From: Phaseolus vulgaris
Lineage: Eukaryota > Streptophyta > Magnoliopsida > Fabales > Fabaceae
Reading direction: 5' to 3'
NCBI RefSeq assembly: GCF_000499845.2
Contig: NC_023753.2
Span: forward strand, 930,001-994,000
Length of the DNA stretch: 64,000 bases
Position numbers and translations under genes: made by a program. The notes under the pieces were generated by a model. It saw only the letters and a list, made by a program, of their open reading frames with translations. It did not search any database and was not told where the DNA came from. Shown here piece by piece: positions 1 to 13,030 of this stretch. The first letter of the stretch is position 1, and each line of letters begins with the position of its first letter.

Positions 1-560
1 GATAATTAAAATTTTCAGTCATATAATAATCTAAAAAAAGATTAATTATCATATTGAATTATATATTTATTTGTATAGTAACTTTAAAAGTTATTGATTA
101 TTATGTAGACTGTTCATAATTAACATTTTTATCTATGGAGGTTATTAATTTCCAATGGTTGCTTTCATGGAAAAATATGATGAACTTCTTAAGTAGTTGA
201 TACATTTATTTGACGGAAAAAACAATGAAAAAAAAAAGAAAAAAAGTGTTAGATGGGTGACATTGATGTCAAATCTTAACAAGTAATAATAATCTAAAAA
301 TTGTTCAATGATTAAGTGATATAACCAAATAGTTAATTACCATAAATATTGTATAGTCTGTAAAATCTTTAAACATGATATGAATAGATACGAAACATGA
401 TTTTGAAAAACTTTTAGGATAATCAAAGATGGTAGAACCACGTTAAATAAAAAGATAATAACTTCAGCACATTATTTAACTTTCACTGAAATTTCTCAAG
501 TTCAAACACATGGTAGGCTATAACCACAGTTCCACTACCTTTGTTCTGCTACTGTTTAAC
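1..560. other. AT-rich intergenic, no gene seen
   Basis: Low-complexity AT-rich DNA downstream of the GST stop. It presumably includes that gene's 3' UTR near 480-560. No coding frame or repeat could be supported. Confidence 0.5.
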
Positions 561-1302
561 TTATTGCTGCCTGCGCCATTGAAGATGTATCAACAGTTTC
601 CCATAATCTGGAAGGTTTTCTTTGATGACAGGAACTTGTTTGAAGTTTTGAGTCCAAGCATGCAACTGAGGAAACTTGTTGGGCTCAATCAATTTCATCC
701 CAACAATTTCCTCCAGTCCTTCCAACCAATGGCTCAGGCATCCATATGCTATGTCCACCATTCCAATGTTGTCGCCTCCGAAGAATTTCTTGTCCCCCAG
801 ACCTTGTTCTTCGATCACTGTCACAGTTTCTTGTGCCCTTTTCCATGCACCTGCTCTTTCTTCTTCATCTTTGTAGGGTCGGAGAAACAAATCAGTGATG
901 GAGCCGATCTACAAAATCAAACCAACACCACCAGTTTGAGAATATTAAAGGAAAAAATTGATGCAATGAGTAATAGAAACGAAATAAGAATACCGAATCT
1001 TCTCCAAATTTGATCCAGAACCGAGCTAAGGCTTTCTGATGGTTGTCTTTTGGCAGCAATGGGTTGTGTGGCCATGTGTCTTCGATGTATTGAAGGATGA
1101 CCATGGACTCTGCAATGGCTTTGCCGCCATGGATGAGCACTGGGACTTTCTTGTAAACTGGGTTGGATTGCAGAAGAAGATCACTTTTGTTGTGTCTGTC
1201 AACTTCTATGTACTCGTAACTAATGGCCTTCAATTTGAGAGCCCATATCACCCTGTGAACGAAAGGGCTAGACCAAAACCCAAGCACCTTAACATCTCCC
1301 AT
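561..1302 (-). CDS. GSTU: Tau-class glutathione S-transferase
   Basis: Two exons, 1302-994 and 908-561, joined by an 83-bp GT-AG intron, give 218 residues, the usual length for a tau GST. The thioredoxin-fold N-terminal half (about 1-80) carries the WSSPF segment, where Ser12 is the expected catalytic serine that activates glutathione. NKS (38-40), VPVL (53-56) and ESMVI (65-69) are the glutathione-site motifs. The tau-type exon junction lies just after KFGEDS. The helical C-terminal half (about 95-218) binds the hydrophobic substrate and has the typical [13 protein letters not shown] segment. Family role: cytosolic conjugation of glutathione to xenobiotics and oxidised metabolites. One small deviation is ILQYIED, where most tau members have an acidic residue in place of Gln71. 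The gene is intact and stands alone here, although tau GSTs often occur in clusters. The exact member of the family cannot be named. Confidence 0.95.
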
Positions 1303-1494
1303 TGCTGCTTTTTTCCAAAGCCACTTGGAACCTTATGATAACAATAACATTGTGATTCTCTTGTCTTGGACTCAGTCAAGGAAGGAGCTGATTCCAATTC
1401 TTTCTACCCCCACAACTCCTCAATTTTCATCATTTAAAAATCAAAATATTAATATTATATGTGGGTTATTCTTTTGAAATATATTTATAATATA

Positions 1495-1835
1495 TTTTCA
1501 CCGGTCGCATCCGTGTTCCAGTCAGAAATCTCGATTAGACCGACCGACACGACTAAATTCATTATGTCTAAACAAAAGATTAATAAAACTATTTAATGAT
1601 TAAACATTAAGGGATACACTCCTAATAAGATCGATGTTAAAAATAAGATATATTATCATTCTGTACTAATAACATCGAGAATCAAATATCAAAAACTCAC
1701 TTAGAATATCATGTCATCATTCCATACTATAACACCAAAAACTAAATGTCATCATTCCATACTATAACACCAAAAACTAAATATCGAGAACTCACTTAAA
1801 CATTTAAGTTTCGAGTAGTACAAGAGAATGATTTC
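1495..1835. repeat. Degenerate LTR-like repeat with tandem duplication
   Basis: This stretch has GACCGACCGACACG near 1538-1553 and ATCGAGAACTCACTTAAAC near 1783-1800. It resembles the repeats at 36.95-37.5 kb and 55.6-56.0 kb, which share the theme of GAATACTCACTTGAACG followed by GCACACCGACCG. Inside it, positions 1711-1745 are repeated exactly at 1746-1780. It is probably a decayed LTR fragment upstream of the GST gene; no coding capacity is seen. Confidence 0.45.
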
Positions 1836-3597
1836 AGTCCGTTGGAAAAAAATTCTTTTTGTCCTTTTCAGTGTTCTAGATTCTAGTTAGTGGTCTGCAT
1901 TTTGAGTAAAATTTGTGCAAGTGTCACAAAATAATTCCCCCTTTATTAATTTTAGATTTTTTCAGACTTTCTTCTTTGAATTTCTCGTCTTCCATTCATT
2001 CAGTTGCGTATTAAAATCAAACTCTTTGGAATTCTCGTGTCTCCTGTTCTACCCAATGTTTGAGTTGCGTATTAATATCAAACTTTGTTTGTTTGGGATA
2101 TCAATTTTTGTTTGGGAAGTCTCATAGAAAAGAATAGAGGTGATTTAACTTTTTGGTAAGGAGTGGGTTTTAACTCACAATATCTATAAAAGTCTGTTAT
2201 CTAATAAAAAAAAAAATTAACTTTTACAGAAGAAAAAAATATTTGAAAGCTTAATCTCCTTGAAATATGGATTCATACTAGAATTAGTATAGGACTTTTA
2301 AAATAAAATATTTGTATGTAATGTCAAATATTTTGTCTGTTATCTAGAATGGTATGTCAATGTTCTAGAAATTAAAAAAAAAAATACAAAGAGGATCAGT
2401 AAGATAATTTAGACTCTAAAGTGACATTGGTTCAAAGAATAGCATTTTTCTAAATCTTACCAAAACCTATATACAGTTGGACATTTTCTGAAGTTAAATT
2501 AACAATGATATTTAAAAAAAGAGTATATTTTCTGTCAATTCCCAACAAAGTTATCTTTTAAGCCCTAATTTCCAAATCCAAAACAAATCACCATTCTCTT
2601 TTTGTCAAAATATTAAAAATTAAAATTAGAATATGAAATTAATAATTATGTTAAGTTATATGGTTGGAAAGCTCATTTTTGTCTACTTTTAGGATGTAAT
2701 CACATTTTTTAATGGGACAAATAAAAAGTTACAAAAATAGAGAATTGTTCTACTTAATAACAAAAGTATAGGATCCAATTTTCATGTCATGTATGGGCCT
2801 CAATGCAAACTTATTTTACAGTGACTAAATAAAAGTTTGTAGAATATTGTGGGCTGTTTCTTCCTACAATACCAAAAAAATAGCTCTTATTCTATTATTT
2901 TAAAATAAATTATTTGGAAAAACTAAAAAATTATAGAATAAAAATCCAAAAATATCTTTCAGATCTTATATTCTCAAGAATGCCTTTCTTTACAAAAATA
3001 CATTCCATATTTCTATATCTCAAGAACGTGTTTCTTTACAAAAAAAAATACATTTCATATTATAAAATTCAGAATATATTTTAAAAATACTCAATAAACG
3101 TATTTATTTAGAATTGTAAAACATCCAAAAATTATGAATCTTATATTACTAAAATATATTTTTAGTTCAGTTCACCTCTTTTTAGTTTCACATTCATTTC
3201 ACTTCCCTTTGTTTAACCATTATAATTCACATAATCTATTTTCTTTTGTTTTCACTCATCTAAAAAAATCTCATTAAAGAACTTGTATTAAAATTTAGTT
3301 GAAATTCAGTTGACAATTGACAATCTTGAAGATGAGGTAAAAGAGACAATAAATTTTCAATACTCTTATAGATATCATATCATATTTGTTTTTTATCATC
3401 AAATATAGTTTCACATTGTTCAGGAATAAAGGTCAATAACAATTTATATACTCTTCTATCATTGATTTCACGTCGTTTTATGTTAATAATGATATAATTT
3501 AAATCAATTAAAAAATATAAAAATTTAAATCTCCAAATTTACAATAGGCTCAAAACTTAGTTAAGTATTTTCAAAATTGAGATGAAGAATCTTCTAA
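1836..3597. other. AT-rich intergenic, no gene seen
   Basis: Lies between the GST upstream region and the 3' end of the first ALMT gene. It has high A+T content and poly-A/T runs. Near 2941-3060 there are two loosely similar stretches (CTCAAGAA-TGCCTTTCTTTACAAAAATACATT and a near copy). I see no conserved coding frame. Confidence 0.4.
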
Positions 3598-6500
3598 CTA
3601 CTCTGTTCCACTAGAAGGCAAGCCATTCTGAGGTATATTGGTCTTTGGTTTCTCACAAGTCACAACAATCTCAGCATCATCATCTATGAACTCTCTAAAA
3701 TGTGCCATTCTGCCCAAGTCATCAACTTCATCCATGACACGATCGAGTTTAGCCACCATCTCCACAAGCAAAGAAGTGAAAGCTGCAAAGGGTAATGCTT
3801 CTGAGAAATCAAGGCTTACTATGGCAGTCATACTCAGCTGTGGCCTTAAAACCTTCTTTGGAAGTTCACGAGAGTGCTCTCTGGATTTGCATCCACGCGA
3901 GGGAGAAGACTCAATGTTCTTAACACTTGGTAATGAGCTTCTGCTGTCTTCTTCAAGCTTTTGGTCAGGCTGTGGAGCTGCTTGAACTGGGGTGTTTTTT
4001 GTTCGACCATTCCTCGAGCCTAGTACAAGTTGTGGTTGAGATTTCAAGGCATTGTCGAGGTCTTCTAATGCTTTTTTGAGGTTGTTGGAAAGTTTTTCAG
4101 GGGAGAATTGACGTTTGTTCCTTATGCTGTTGGACAGTTCCCTTAATACTTTCGACACTTCCTCTCCAAGTCTGATGCAAGAGTCTTTGTACAGTGCACG
4201 AATTGATTTTGGTGTCTGATGAAGGAGATGTTAATAAATGAATAACAAGATTATGTTCATAAGCATCAAATCTCAATAAACAACATAATATCTAATAAGT
4301 CGAATAAACTTTTGTTAGGTTCTGATATCATAATAAGAAGTGGAACCACCCATTTATAAACTATTAAATGTAATGCTATAATCTCTAGTTGATGTAGGAT
4401 ATGAGAATTTATTTTTTTATATTGAGGAGTTTTCGAGATACTGGCTAAGAGAATAATGTTTAGTCATTTCATGCTTAAGTGTCAGATAAAAAGGCCTTGA
4501 ATATCATTTAGATCCTTAATTTTAATCAATGATTGCTATTTCAGGTGATTGTTATCCATGTGCCATCAATGACATGACAGATAATCCAGGTTCAGTAGTT
4601 GAATGATGGAGATAATAGAAGCAATTTTTTAGGGAAAGAAAACATGAGTTGGCATAATTGCCTATATCAAATAGTAAGCTGTTTTAACTTGAAAAGATTT
4701 GTCTCAATCATTACTAGTATGATTTAATTAACTTGGAGTTAAACGAAAGATAACCAAATATTAAAAATGCAGTTATCTCAACTTGCATCACCAAGAAACT
4801 CAGATCTGATACAAGTTTTTCTTAGAAGTTTCATAGCCCTCTAAAATGCCATGATGCTTGGAACAACAGGGTTAAGGATGCTTTCAAGATATATTTAAGT
4901 TTTTGAGGAATAATCTTTTGGATTGAAAGTTTAGTCAATAGAACAGTTAAGTAATTTTGGCATTATACAAACTCGTTTTCCTAAGTTTTTTCTTTCTAGA
5001 TGATTTGACTGAGTACCTGAATTTCAGATTGCAGACATCCATGTAGTGCAACAACAGTGTAACTGAAATAGCGAAGAGCAGCTCCAACTCTTGCATATTG
5101 ATGCCATGGGATTCTGTGGCAATATCTTGAGTATCTTGGTTCCCAGCTTGCTTGCAGGGCCTGTTTTCCACACAACAATTCACACATGAACTTCTATCAC
5201 TAATCATTAATTTCTGACATGTTTCACATAGTTGGAAAGAGTCACTGAGTTACCAGTGTTTCATCGGTTGTTTTGGAATCTAAAACAGCCTTGTAACCTT
5301 CATAAATAGGATCCTTAGATGAATCATGTTGACATGGTGATTTTGCAGAATCATAAAAATATTCCTTGACACAGACTGCATGATTGTTCAACCATCAATG
5401 ATAATCTTCATCAGTTCTTTGTTTTGCACAAACTTTAAGTGTTTTTGTTCAAGGTAAGTGAGTAAGTTGCATCTTAAATTTCATTTTAATTACCTTGTAT
5501 AGAGTTTGCCAAGCCTTCAAACTTTGATATGGTGTTGTTGTGGAGTTCTTCCCCTGACCAGTTTGGAAACACCAATATGCTCATCACAAGGCATATGGCA
5601 CAGCCTATGGCAATGGTGGATATGCGATCTTTTGCAATGCTCCAAACATTGTCCATGCGGTAGCTTGATACAGTTATCAAATTAAAGGTGAGGAGAAAGA
5701 TCAGAACACCATAGTCATAATTCTTCTTGATAAAGGGAATGAACCTCACATAAGTGGTCATTGCTCCTGCCAAGCAAAAACATTTGGTAAACTTTATTAC
5801 TAGTTATTTGCTTTATAGGACACTGAAAATGACAAACATTGGCCAAGAACTTGAACTGTAATTTTAAGGGGTTTGTCATGTGACTCTAAGTGTTTCAACT
5901 TTGTATGATAGTCTCAAGTTTTACAATATCAATTGAGTTTCTCTAAACTTTCAACAAATACACACTTCTGTGTATATGGAGAAGAAACAGCAGATTTCAG
6001 AAAAGCTATAGAGTCTCTATTTTGGTAATTCTCCAAAAGCCTTTCAAATTATATTTATGCTGAGGAAAGTTTCTTGCATGACATAATAGATTAAATGCTT
6101 ACCTAACATAAAAACTGCAACACCAATGAAAACTGCTCGAAAAATTTGACCAGGGAAATCTGCAACATATTCAATGAAAAAGGCCAATGATCCTGCTAGC
6201 ACAGTCCCCAATCCTCTATTTAGTCCTTTGCATAATGTTGCCCCTGAAATCAGAGGAAAATCAAAAGATGAAAAAAAAGGGATCATTCAACACCTATTGA
6301 CTGATTTCTGTGATTCAGAAACAAAACAATGTCATTGAGATAGCCTTACCTACTGTAAACTCCATCACCACAACCACTGTCATCACAGCCCATATAGCAT
6401 TTTTCCCTATCCCTTTGAACAATGGCTCCATCAGAAACAACAAAGAAACTAGCGTTAAAGCCATGCCAACTTTGAAAGCATGCACCACCCTTCTTGGATT

Positions 6501-6644
6501 CTCTTTGCCAACCTTCCATGTTGCTCTCCAGGCCAAACCAGGAAATCTTTTCACCTTATCAGCAAAGCAAACATACCTCATTTTCCAAGAGCATCTGTCA
6601 CTACAAATATCAGTTTCAGCCATAGAAACCTTCAAATCCTGCAT
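3598..6644 (-). CDS. ALMT12-like: Aluminium-activated malate transporter family, ALMT12/QUAC1-type anion channel, copy 1
   Basis: Six exons: 6644-6350, 6243-6103, 5766-5494, 5375-5254, 5160-5017 and 4215-3598, all GT-AG, giving 530 residues. A second in-frame ATG at 6623 (MAETDI) would give 523. The N-terminal half (about 40-220) holds the hydrophobic membrane segments, with DPRRVVHAFKVG-like (here NPRRVVHAFKVG), GLNRGLGT and [22 protein letters not shown]. The cytosolic half has [32 protein letters not shown] and [27 protein letters not shown]. The WEP motif lacks the HG found in most ALMTs but fits the form I recall for Arabidopsis ALMT12-14. Known role of that clade: plasma-membrane malate-activated R-type anion efflux in guard cells, aiding stomatal closure. 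The last intron (4216-5016) holds a decayed TRIM LTR. A near-identical gene structure recurs at 13.0-16.9 kb. Confidence 0.93.
4318..4430 (-). mobile_element. Decayed TRIM LTR in ALMT copy 1 intron 5
   Basis: On the minus strand this reads as a degraded LTR ending CTTCTTATTATGATATCAGAAC, comparable to the LTR end plus primer-binding site TTAACA|TGGTATCAGAGC seen intact at 35484. The CATCAACTAGAGATTATAG block near the other end matches CATCGACTAGAGATTAGGA. It is strongly diverged, so the limits are approximate. Confidence 0.5.
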
Positions 6645-9600
6645 CAGCTTTAATTTCTCAGCAGAAGGATCATTAATGTTTCAGCTATGATCAAGGGTAG
6701 CTTAAAAGCTTTCACACATTGACAAGGAACATGTGAGAAAACTTTTTCAGCTTCCCTCTTAATGATGGAGACTAATTATGCATTGGATACAAATAGTTCA
6801 AGCCGTTTTGCAGGTGCAATCCAATGTGTTTATGAAAGGGAAATAGAAGTTGGTTGCGTTCTTAGGTACTTAATGTCAATGTTCAGTGGAGAAAACCAAC
6901 CTCACACAAGTTGATTGTTATCATGTTGGTGACCAGAAGCTAATATAACAATTAAATTTCAACAACTCATTCTTTAATATCAGAAATTGTTACAGGGTTC
7001 ATAACCATGTCATCACAGCAAATTTCTGACACATTATTAACAATTTTTTTGTATATAGTAAAATGCTGTTAGATGTCTGCTATAATTAGCTAGAATTACA
7101 TTGTCCTTAATCACACAGTAATTTTTACTCATAATTAAAAGCATTACAGAAGAATTGCGATGGAAAGAGTAATACAAAATAATATCAGATAGATTTTTTT
7201 GGCTGTCATTTTACTCATTGAAGATAAATTTTCTCATAAACACTTGTAAAAGAAAGAAAAAAGTAAAATGGTTTTCAAAGAAATTCTAATTTAATATTTT
7301 TGTGAAGAAGTTTCCCTAATATGTTTTGTATATATTCATTGTATATTGCAAAATACAACTGTGTGGACTAATTGGACCGTACACATGGCAGAACATTCTT
7401 GGTGTTATAATGGTTAATTTAGAAAATTGACAACGGCTGATATCTGCTTTTTTTAGTTGCAAGAACATGTGTGATCCTATGTATGCATGTGACTAATTTA
7501 AAGGAGTGAAATCATATGTTGTCGTTTCTTGTGAAGAATAATGAAATAGGTTGTTGATGGTAGATTTTGTTGTCATCATGTTCTGGCTCACTCTTCAAAA
7601 GTGAAGCAAAGTTGCTTATCTTTGACAAAAGTAAGGTATAAATTGAACATTTTGCATGGTGGGTGGTTAAAAGCTCAATGCTTTCTTAAATTTTGGGAAT
7701 CTGAATCAGAGGGTTAGGTTACATTTTGTTGTACTACAGAAATCATAGTTGAAAAAATAACACCTCAAATGTATCGTGGCAAAAGTTTAGTACAAACACG
7801 TTTTTTTTTTTAAGGGAAATTGAAAAAAATAAAAATGGTGTAATCCATTTTCAAAATTATAAATGAAGAAAAAATTAATGGTATTTATGAGATAAAGTTG
7901 TCAATATGTAGGTACCATTAATTAAATCCATTAATCAGACATTTATTTTTATTTTTAATTAAAGTTGGCAACCGTATTCAATTGTACTGAAAATTTTACG
8001 TATTTTATTTAAATTAAAGTTATTAATTTTGCTGGCAACTTCAATTCAATTTTTTTCTTCCACGAGTGATAACATATTAATGAATTTAATTAATATTGCC
8101 TACACCGTTTATAATTTTGACTGAAAAATATTATTTTCATAATTTTTTTTACATTAGTCTATTTGTGTAATTTTGAATATGTATTACACCATTTTGGTCA
8201 ATTTTTCTTTTTTATGGGAGCAACTTTGTTCCTAAGATTTTTTTCAAAAATATTACGAGGTTGAGAAAGTCATGCTAAAGTGACACGATTTTTGTTATGT
8301 CAAAATAAAGTCAAGTGTCAAGATAACACAACTTTAGTTCAATATGATTACACAAAAAGTGTAACATGACTTTATTTTTCTAATAAATTCGTGTTACATT
8401 GGAATGACTTTTCAAATCTAGTAAAAATATTTTATTTTAATAAAAATAAGAATAATATAATAATAAAAACTGTTTACAATTACTCAGATAAGGTGCTATT
8501 TTTTAATATAAAAAATAGAACACAATAAAAACAAAGAAAAAAAAAGTAATTATAGAAGGTAACCAATGCCATACAAAATGGAAGAGTATAAATAGTGAAA
8601 AGAAGATAAAGTAGATCTAAAGCTTTGATTAGTTTAAGGTGATTGTCCGACAAAATTATATTTGATTTATTATTTTGTCTTTACTTCTTGTTGTTGTTGC
8701 TTAGGAACTTATTTTATATTATGACTTTATATTAATTTTTGTTAGTTGCCATGGTGACTCACCAACCCTATTTTTATCTTAAGTGATACTTTTTTTAGAG
8801 GTTTATTTCATTGAATAAATAACAACCTACTTAAACTTTAAATCGATGTTGTTTTTCTTTTGTTATTGTTTTAATAAAAAAATAAAAATATATTAAAAGT
8901 TTCTTAATGTGAATTTCACGAACTCGTAAAACTAGTAAATGTATATTTCATATAAAAAGTATATAGTAAAATATCTAAAAGTAACGTAAAAATTCAATAT
9001 TATCTTAAAAAATGTGTAATATATTAGACTATAAATAATCTTTTTATTATACTTTTATTATTATATTAATATTATTATCATTATTACTAGTAGAAATACA
9101 GGTATTTCCACATTTATGTGTATGTATTTTTTAAATCTTTTTAAAGTTGATCTCACTTTCTCTTTTTATATATAAGTTTATAATAATTATAATTTTATTA
9201 AATTAATATATAAAGTAAAATTACAAATATTATTATAAATTTGACTATATATTTTTATTCACACATGTTCTATTAAGGAAAGTACTAATTTATGGTCTAA
9301 TGATCTTATAATAATTTTTCGTTAAATAAAAGACTAAACAAATATTAGTATTCATAATTTATTTGAGTTTACTTGTAATTTATTAGAAGTAAAAAATTTG
9401 TTGATAAATTTATTTATTAAACTATAAGTGTAACAGACCATAATTTATCTTCTCCATTATTTGTAAAAACATAACATCCATAATATTTTTAGTTTTAAAA
9501 AAATACATAAAAAATAATGTCGTGTACTCATTAACAATATATAATATATAATAAAAAATTTAATAAATCATAAAAAGCTCATAAATATAGAATATTTATT

Positions 9601-9885
9601 TTTTCTTACAATTTGTTTTATTATAATTAAGTTCTCTTTTATACTATTAAAGAAAATAATGAATTAGAATACATAATTGTAAAACTAAATAATTTTTTCA
9701 AATTTAAATTTCTCGCATTTTTTAAATTAAAATTTTAGTTTAAAATAAATAATTTTCAAATTTGTTATATTTTAATATTGTAAATGATAAAATTAAAAAT
9801 AAACTCTATAAAAAAAAGGGGAATGGATTATCATATTATATATTATTTTTAAATAATCTTTATTTTGTTTCTAATATTACATTGA
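6645..9885. other. Long gene-free AT-rich intergenic region
   Basis: Contains the ALMT copy 1 upstream region (about 6645-7700) and then about 2 kb of very AT-rich DNA. The only structure I see is an imperfect inverted repeat at about 8268-8412: AAGTCATGCTAAAGTGACACG faces CGTGTTACATTGGAATGACTT. A similar 'AAAGTCGTGCTAAG' sequence occurs near 16440, so this is likely a dispersed repeat. No gene is supported. Confidence 0.45.
8268..8412. repeat. Imperfect inverted repeat, MITE-like
   Basis: The outer arms AAGTCATGCTAAAGTGACACG and (reverse complement) AAGTCATTCCAATGTAACACG are similar over about 21 bp, with internal shorter copies of the same TGTAACATGACTTTA theme. No target-site duplication was identified. 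Confidence 0.4.
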
Positions 9886-10189
9886 TAAGGAAGAGGTTCT
9901 AGGGTTCACTTCGAACAACAGAGAAATCGGAGAATCGGAGAAGAATAGAGAGATTAGGCGCGAAAACAATTTCTCAAGGTACTCTCTTTTGCATCCCCAA
10001 TTCGTATTTATAGGAATTGGCAGCTAGGGTTAACAGAAGAACCTAAGATCATCCTTAAACTATCAAAACAACGTAAGATTCATTCCATTCTGAACCCTTT
10101 CGTGTCGGTTTTGCATAAATCGTGACCTAGAAACACGCAGATTCTGTGTGGTTGTCTACTGAAAAACGATTCTAGGTTTGGAGAGTGAA
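9886..10189 (+). promoter_or_regulatory. NSRP1-like promoter proximal region and 5' leader
   Basis: Base composition shifts abruptly from very AT-rich to mixed at about 9890. The stretch contains TCTAGGGTTCACTTC (9898-9912, with a telo-box-like AGGGTT) and a second GCTAGGGTTAACAG near 10023. Such AGGGTT motifs are common near start sites of plant housekeeping genes. No clear TATA box is seen. The transcription start is not determined. Confidence 0.4.
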
Positions 10190-11978
10190 ATGAGCAAGTA
10201 TGGTTTGAACCTTCGGCCACCCAAGCCAAAGAAACCGGCTCCAAGGCCCTCCCTTGCCACCCCTTTTGGCTTTAATGAAGATGACGATAACGACATTGAG
10301 AGAGAAATTGCTCTTCAAGCTAGCAAGAATAAACGTCTCAAGGAAGTGAGTTGATCTTTCCGTCGTAGCTTCCTTGGTGTTTGATAATTTGCACCCATTG
10401 TTCATTGTTGTGCCTGTTGTATTTGTTTCTTTATGTTATTATCTTAATTTCATTTTGCTTTTCATTTTCTTAGGTTGAGGAGCAGCAAAAGAAAGCCTTG
10501 GAGGAAGATCCATCCGTGTTTGATTATGATGGAGTCTATGACAAAATGAAAGCGAAGGAAACTCGTCCTTTGACCCAAGATCGTGAAGAGAGAAAGGTAT
10601 ACTTGCAGTTCTAGTAATCTTCTTTTACTTGCAGTTAAACAGCCACTTTGTTTATGTTTATAACTGTGTAGAATCGTGTAGTCTGACACTGAGAACATCG
10701 TAGTTAGGTTGATGATACAGAAAAATTCCTAGATGTAAGGAGGCTTATATACAGATGATTGATAATTAGATCATCTGGGTAGCATAGGAACATATTTTCT
10801 TGATGCGTTAAAGTGACTAAGATTGTGAGATTTTAGAATTTAGTAGTTTCAAAATTCCAAGAGTACCGTATAAAGGTGCTAGTTTCAATCTGGGAATTGG
10901 TGTTTGACATGTATTGACACAACTCATTTTCAAGGCCTTGTTAGAATTTTCAAGTAGGCTATGTGAGTATTCCTTTTTATTATTTTGTTTAGATTTCTTT
11001 TCTTGTTTTACTTTTTTGAGAGCTAGTGTTGAAATTAGTTCATTTTGGGTTATTTGCTAAATGACTCTGGTACTCATCATCAACCTGTAATCTTTGTGAT
11101 GCAGCCAAAATATATCGAAAATCTGCTTAAAAAGGCAAAAGAGCGAGAGCAGTATCGTGAGATTGTTTATGAGAAAAAGATTGCCAAAGAGAGAAGCAAA
11201 GACGACCATATCTATGCTAACAAAGACAAATTTGTTACAGAAGCATATAGAAAGAAGCTTGCCGAACGAGAGAGACAAATGGAGCTAGAACGTTTGCGTG
11301 AACTTCAAGAGGAAAGAGATGATGTAAGTTCCTGTTTTTTAAATTTCTCATATTTTTTACCATGTTTTCACATCTCTGTTGTCAACCTAGATTCGTAATG
11401 GATTTCAAAATATTCTAATGTTTCCTTTCTTTTCTCCCTCATTTTAGTGCATATTTTTAAAATTAAACTGGCTTGGTTTTTCCTGGTCTTATTCCTACCT
11501 CTCTATTCTTATTATTGACATATTTTGTATTTCAATATTTGCACAGGTTACCAAGAAGAAGGATTTTTTGCTTGATTTTTATTCAAACCTTGATAAAAAT
11601 GTTGCTTATGGAGCAAAAGATGCCCAAGCGAGGAAACGTGAGAATCAGGCTGAGAGTAGAGTTGCAGAGAGCCATGAGAGTGAGAGCCAAACACCAAATG
11701 ACCATGAAAAACGTAATGAGGCAGATGAAGTGCAGCATTCATTGGACAACTCAACTTCACCAGTGGAGTCCCCTACAGAAAAGATTGGGGAACAGGGTGA
11801 GGCTTCTAATGCATTGGATACGAAACCAAATCCTGAGACTTTTCCTGTGGAAGAAAAGAGTTCAGCTGAACAGCCATCAGCTTCTGAACCGAAGCCCGAT
11901 CATCACAAAAGAAGTCTGGATTCTCTGTCTGCAGCAAAAGAACGTTTCCTGGCGCGTAAGAAAGCAAAGGATCAATGA
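10190..11978 (+). CDS. NSRP1: Nuclear speckle splicing regulatory protein 1-like (CCDC55/DUF2040)
   Basis: Four exons, 10190-10345, 10474-10596, 11105-11323 and 11547-11978, all in phase 0 with GT-AG introns, giving 309 residues. The start ATG is the first in a GC-richer leader beginning near 9890. The N-terminus MSKYGLNLRPPKPKKP and the FGFNEDDDND motif, followed by DPSVFDYDGVYDKMK, are the NSRP1 family signature. Residues about 90-185 form the charged coiled-coil DUF2040 core (KPKYIENLLKKAKER ... LERLRELQEERDD). FYSNLDKNVAYGAKDA follows, then a Ser/Glu/Lys-rich disordered tail ending in AKERFLARKKAKDQ. In animals the family binds SR proteins in nuclear speckles and alters splice-site choice; the plant role is inferred. 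It lies between the two ALMT paralogues, convergent with copy 2 (about 1.05 kb between stops). Confidence 0.93.
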
Positions 11979-13030
11979 AAATTTCCCTGCCTTTGTTCAC
12001 ATGTTTGTGCCTGATTTAGTATCCATGATATCTTCTTTTGTAAACCTTGATACCAAAGAGTCATAGAACATGATCTGGTATACACTGTTAGAATATGATA
12101 TTTAACTTTTGGGTCATTTCATGATTCACTTCATATGATCATGAACTTTTCCGGATGTTAACTTCATTTCAATCTGTTAATGTTGTGAATAAAGTATGAA
12201 ACCATTTTGTTTTCCTAAAATCTAACAAATAGATTCCCTAATTCCAATGAAAGACATCATTATTGATGGCTCCTGCTCTAGACTCTTGTGAACTATAATT
12301 CTTTAGAATGGTTATTATCTTATTTAAAGTTTGTCTATTTTGATTTGCCCTGGTTCCCACTTTGGTTTGGTTGTAGCTTAATAGGCATGTTAGTGTGACA
12401 TTCATGGGCTTTAACAGAATAATAATTCGTCTTATTTAGCATTTTTTTCTTATAAAAATTATGAAGAAGACCGTCTAAACTTAACAAAACATTTTTATAC
12501 TTCATCTAGTACAGTATTAGCAGACATTTTTTATTGAAAAATTATAATAAGTTGTGAGATTTTAATATTATTTTAAGAAAATATTATTAGGTGACTGTGT
12601 TATCACAAAATTTTCACTGATTTTGACATGTTTTATGATTAAGCACTGTCAATATTTCTCTAATTTTACACACACTCTTTCCTTTATCAATTTTGATAAC
12701 TAATAAGCATCCCAACTCTTAAAACATAATTAGAGGGACCAACCTATTCATAATAAAACCATTATAATAAAAGGGTTACTTATTAAAATCACATATAAAT
12801 TATTAATTGAAGGGATATGTATGGGGAGATTTCAACAATGGTTACTTAATAGACATATTGCTATCTTGCAATTAAAACATGTGTTAACAAAGTTCTTTCT
12901 TTATCTCATGTTTTGTATGAGAAGACTTGGAACATGATTGGTATCCCCACATATGCCTTATTAACAACATAAAGACCTACTCAAAACGCTTAACTATGCT
13001 TGTGGGAAGGGGAATATTAATACTTCCTAG
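11979..13030. other. Convergent intergenic (3' UTRs of NSRP1-like and ALMT copy 2)
   Basis: Lies between two stop codons on opposite strands. Sequence just after 11978 is probably the NSRP1-like 3' UTR (AATAAAG near 12189 is a possible poly(A) signal). The rest is AT-rich with no coding signal. Confidence 0.45.
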
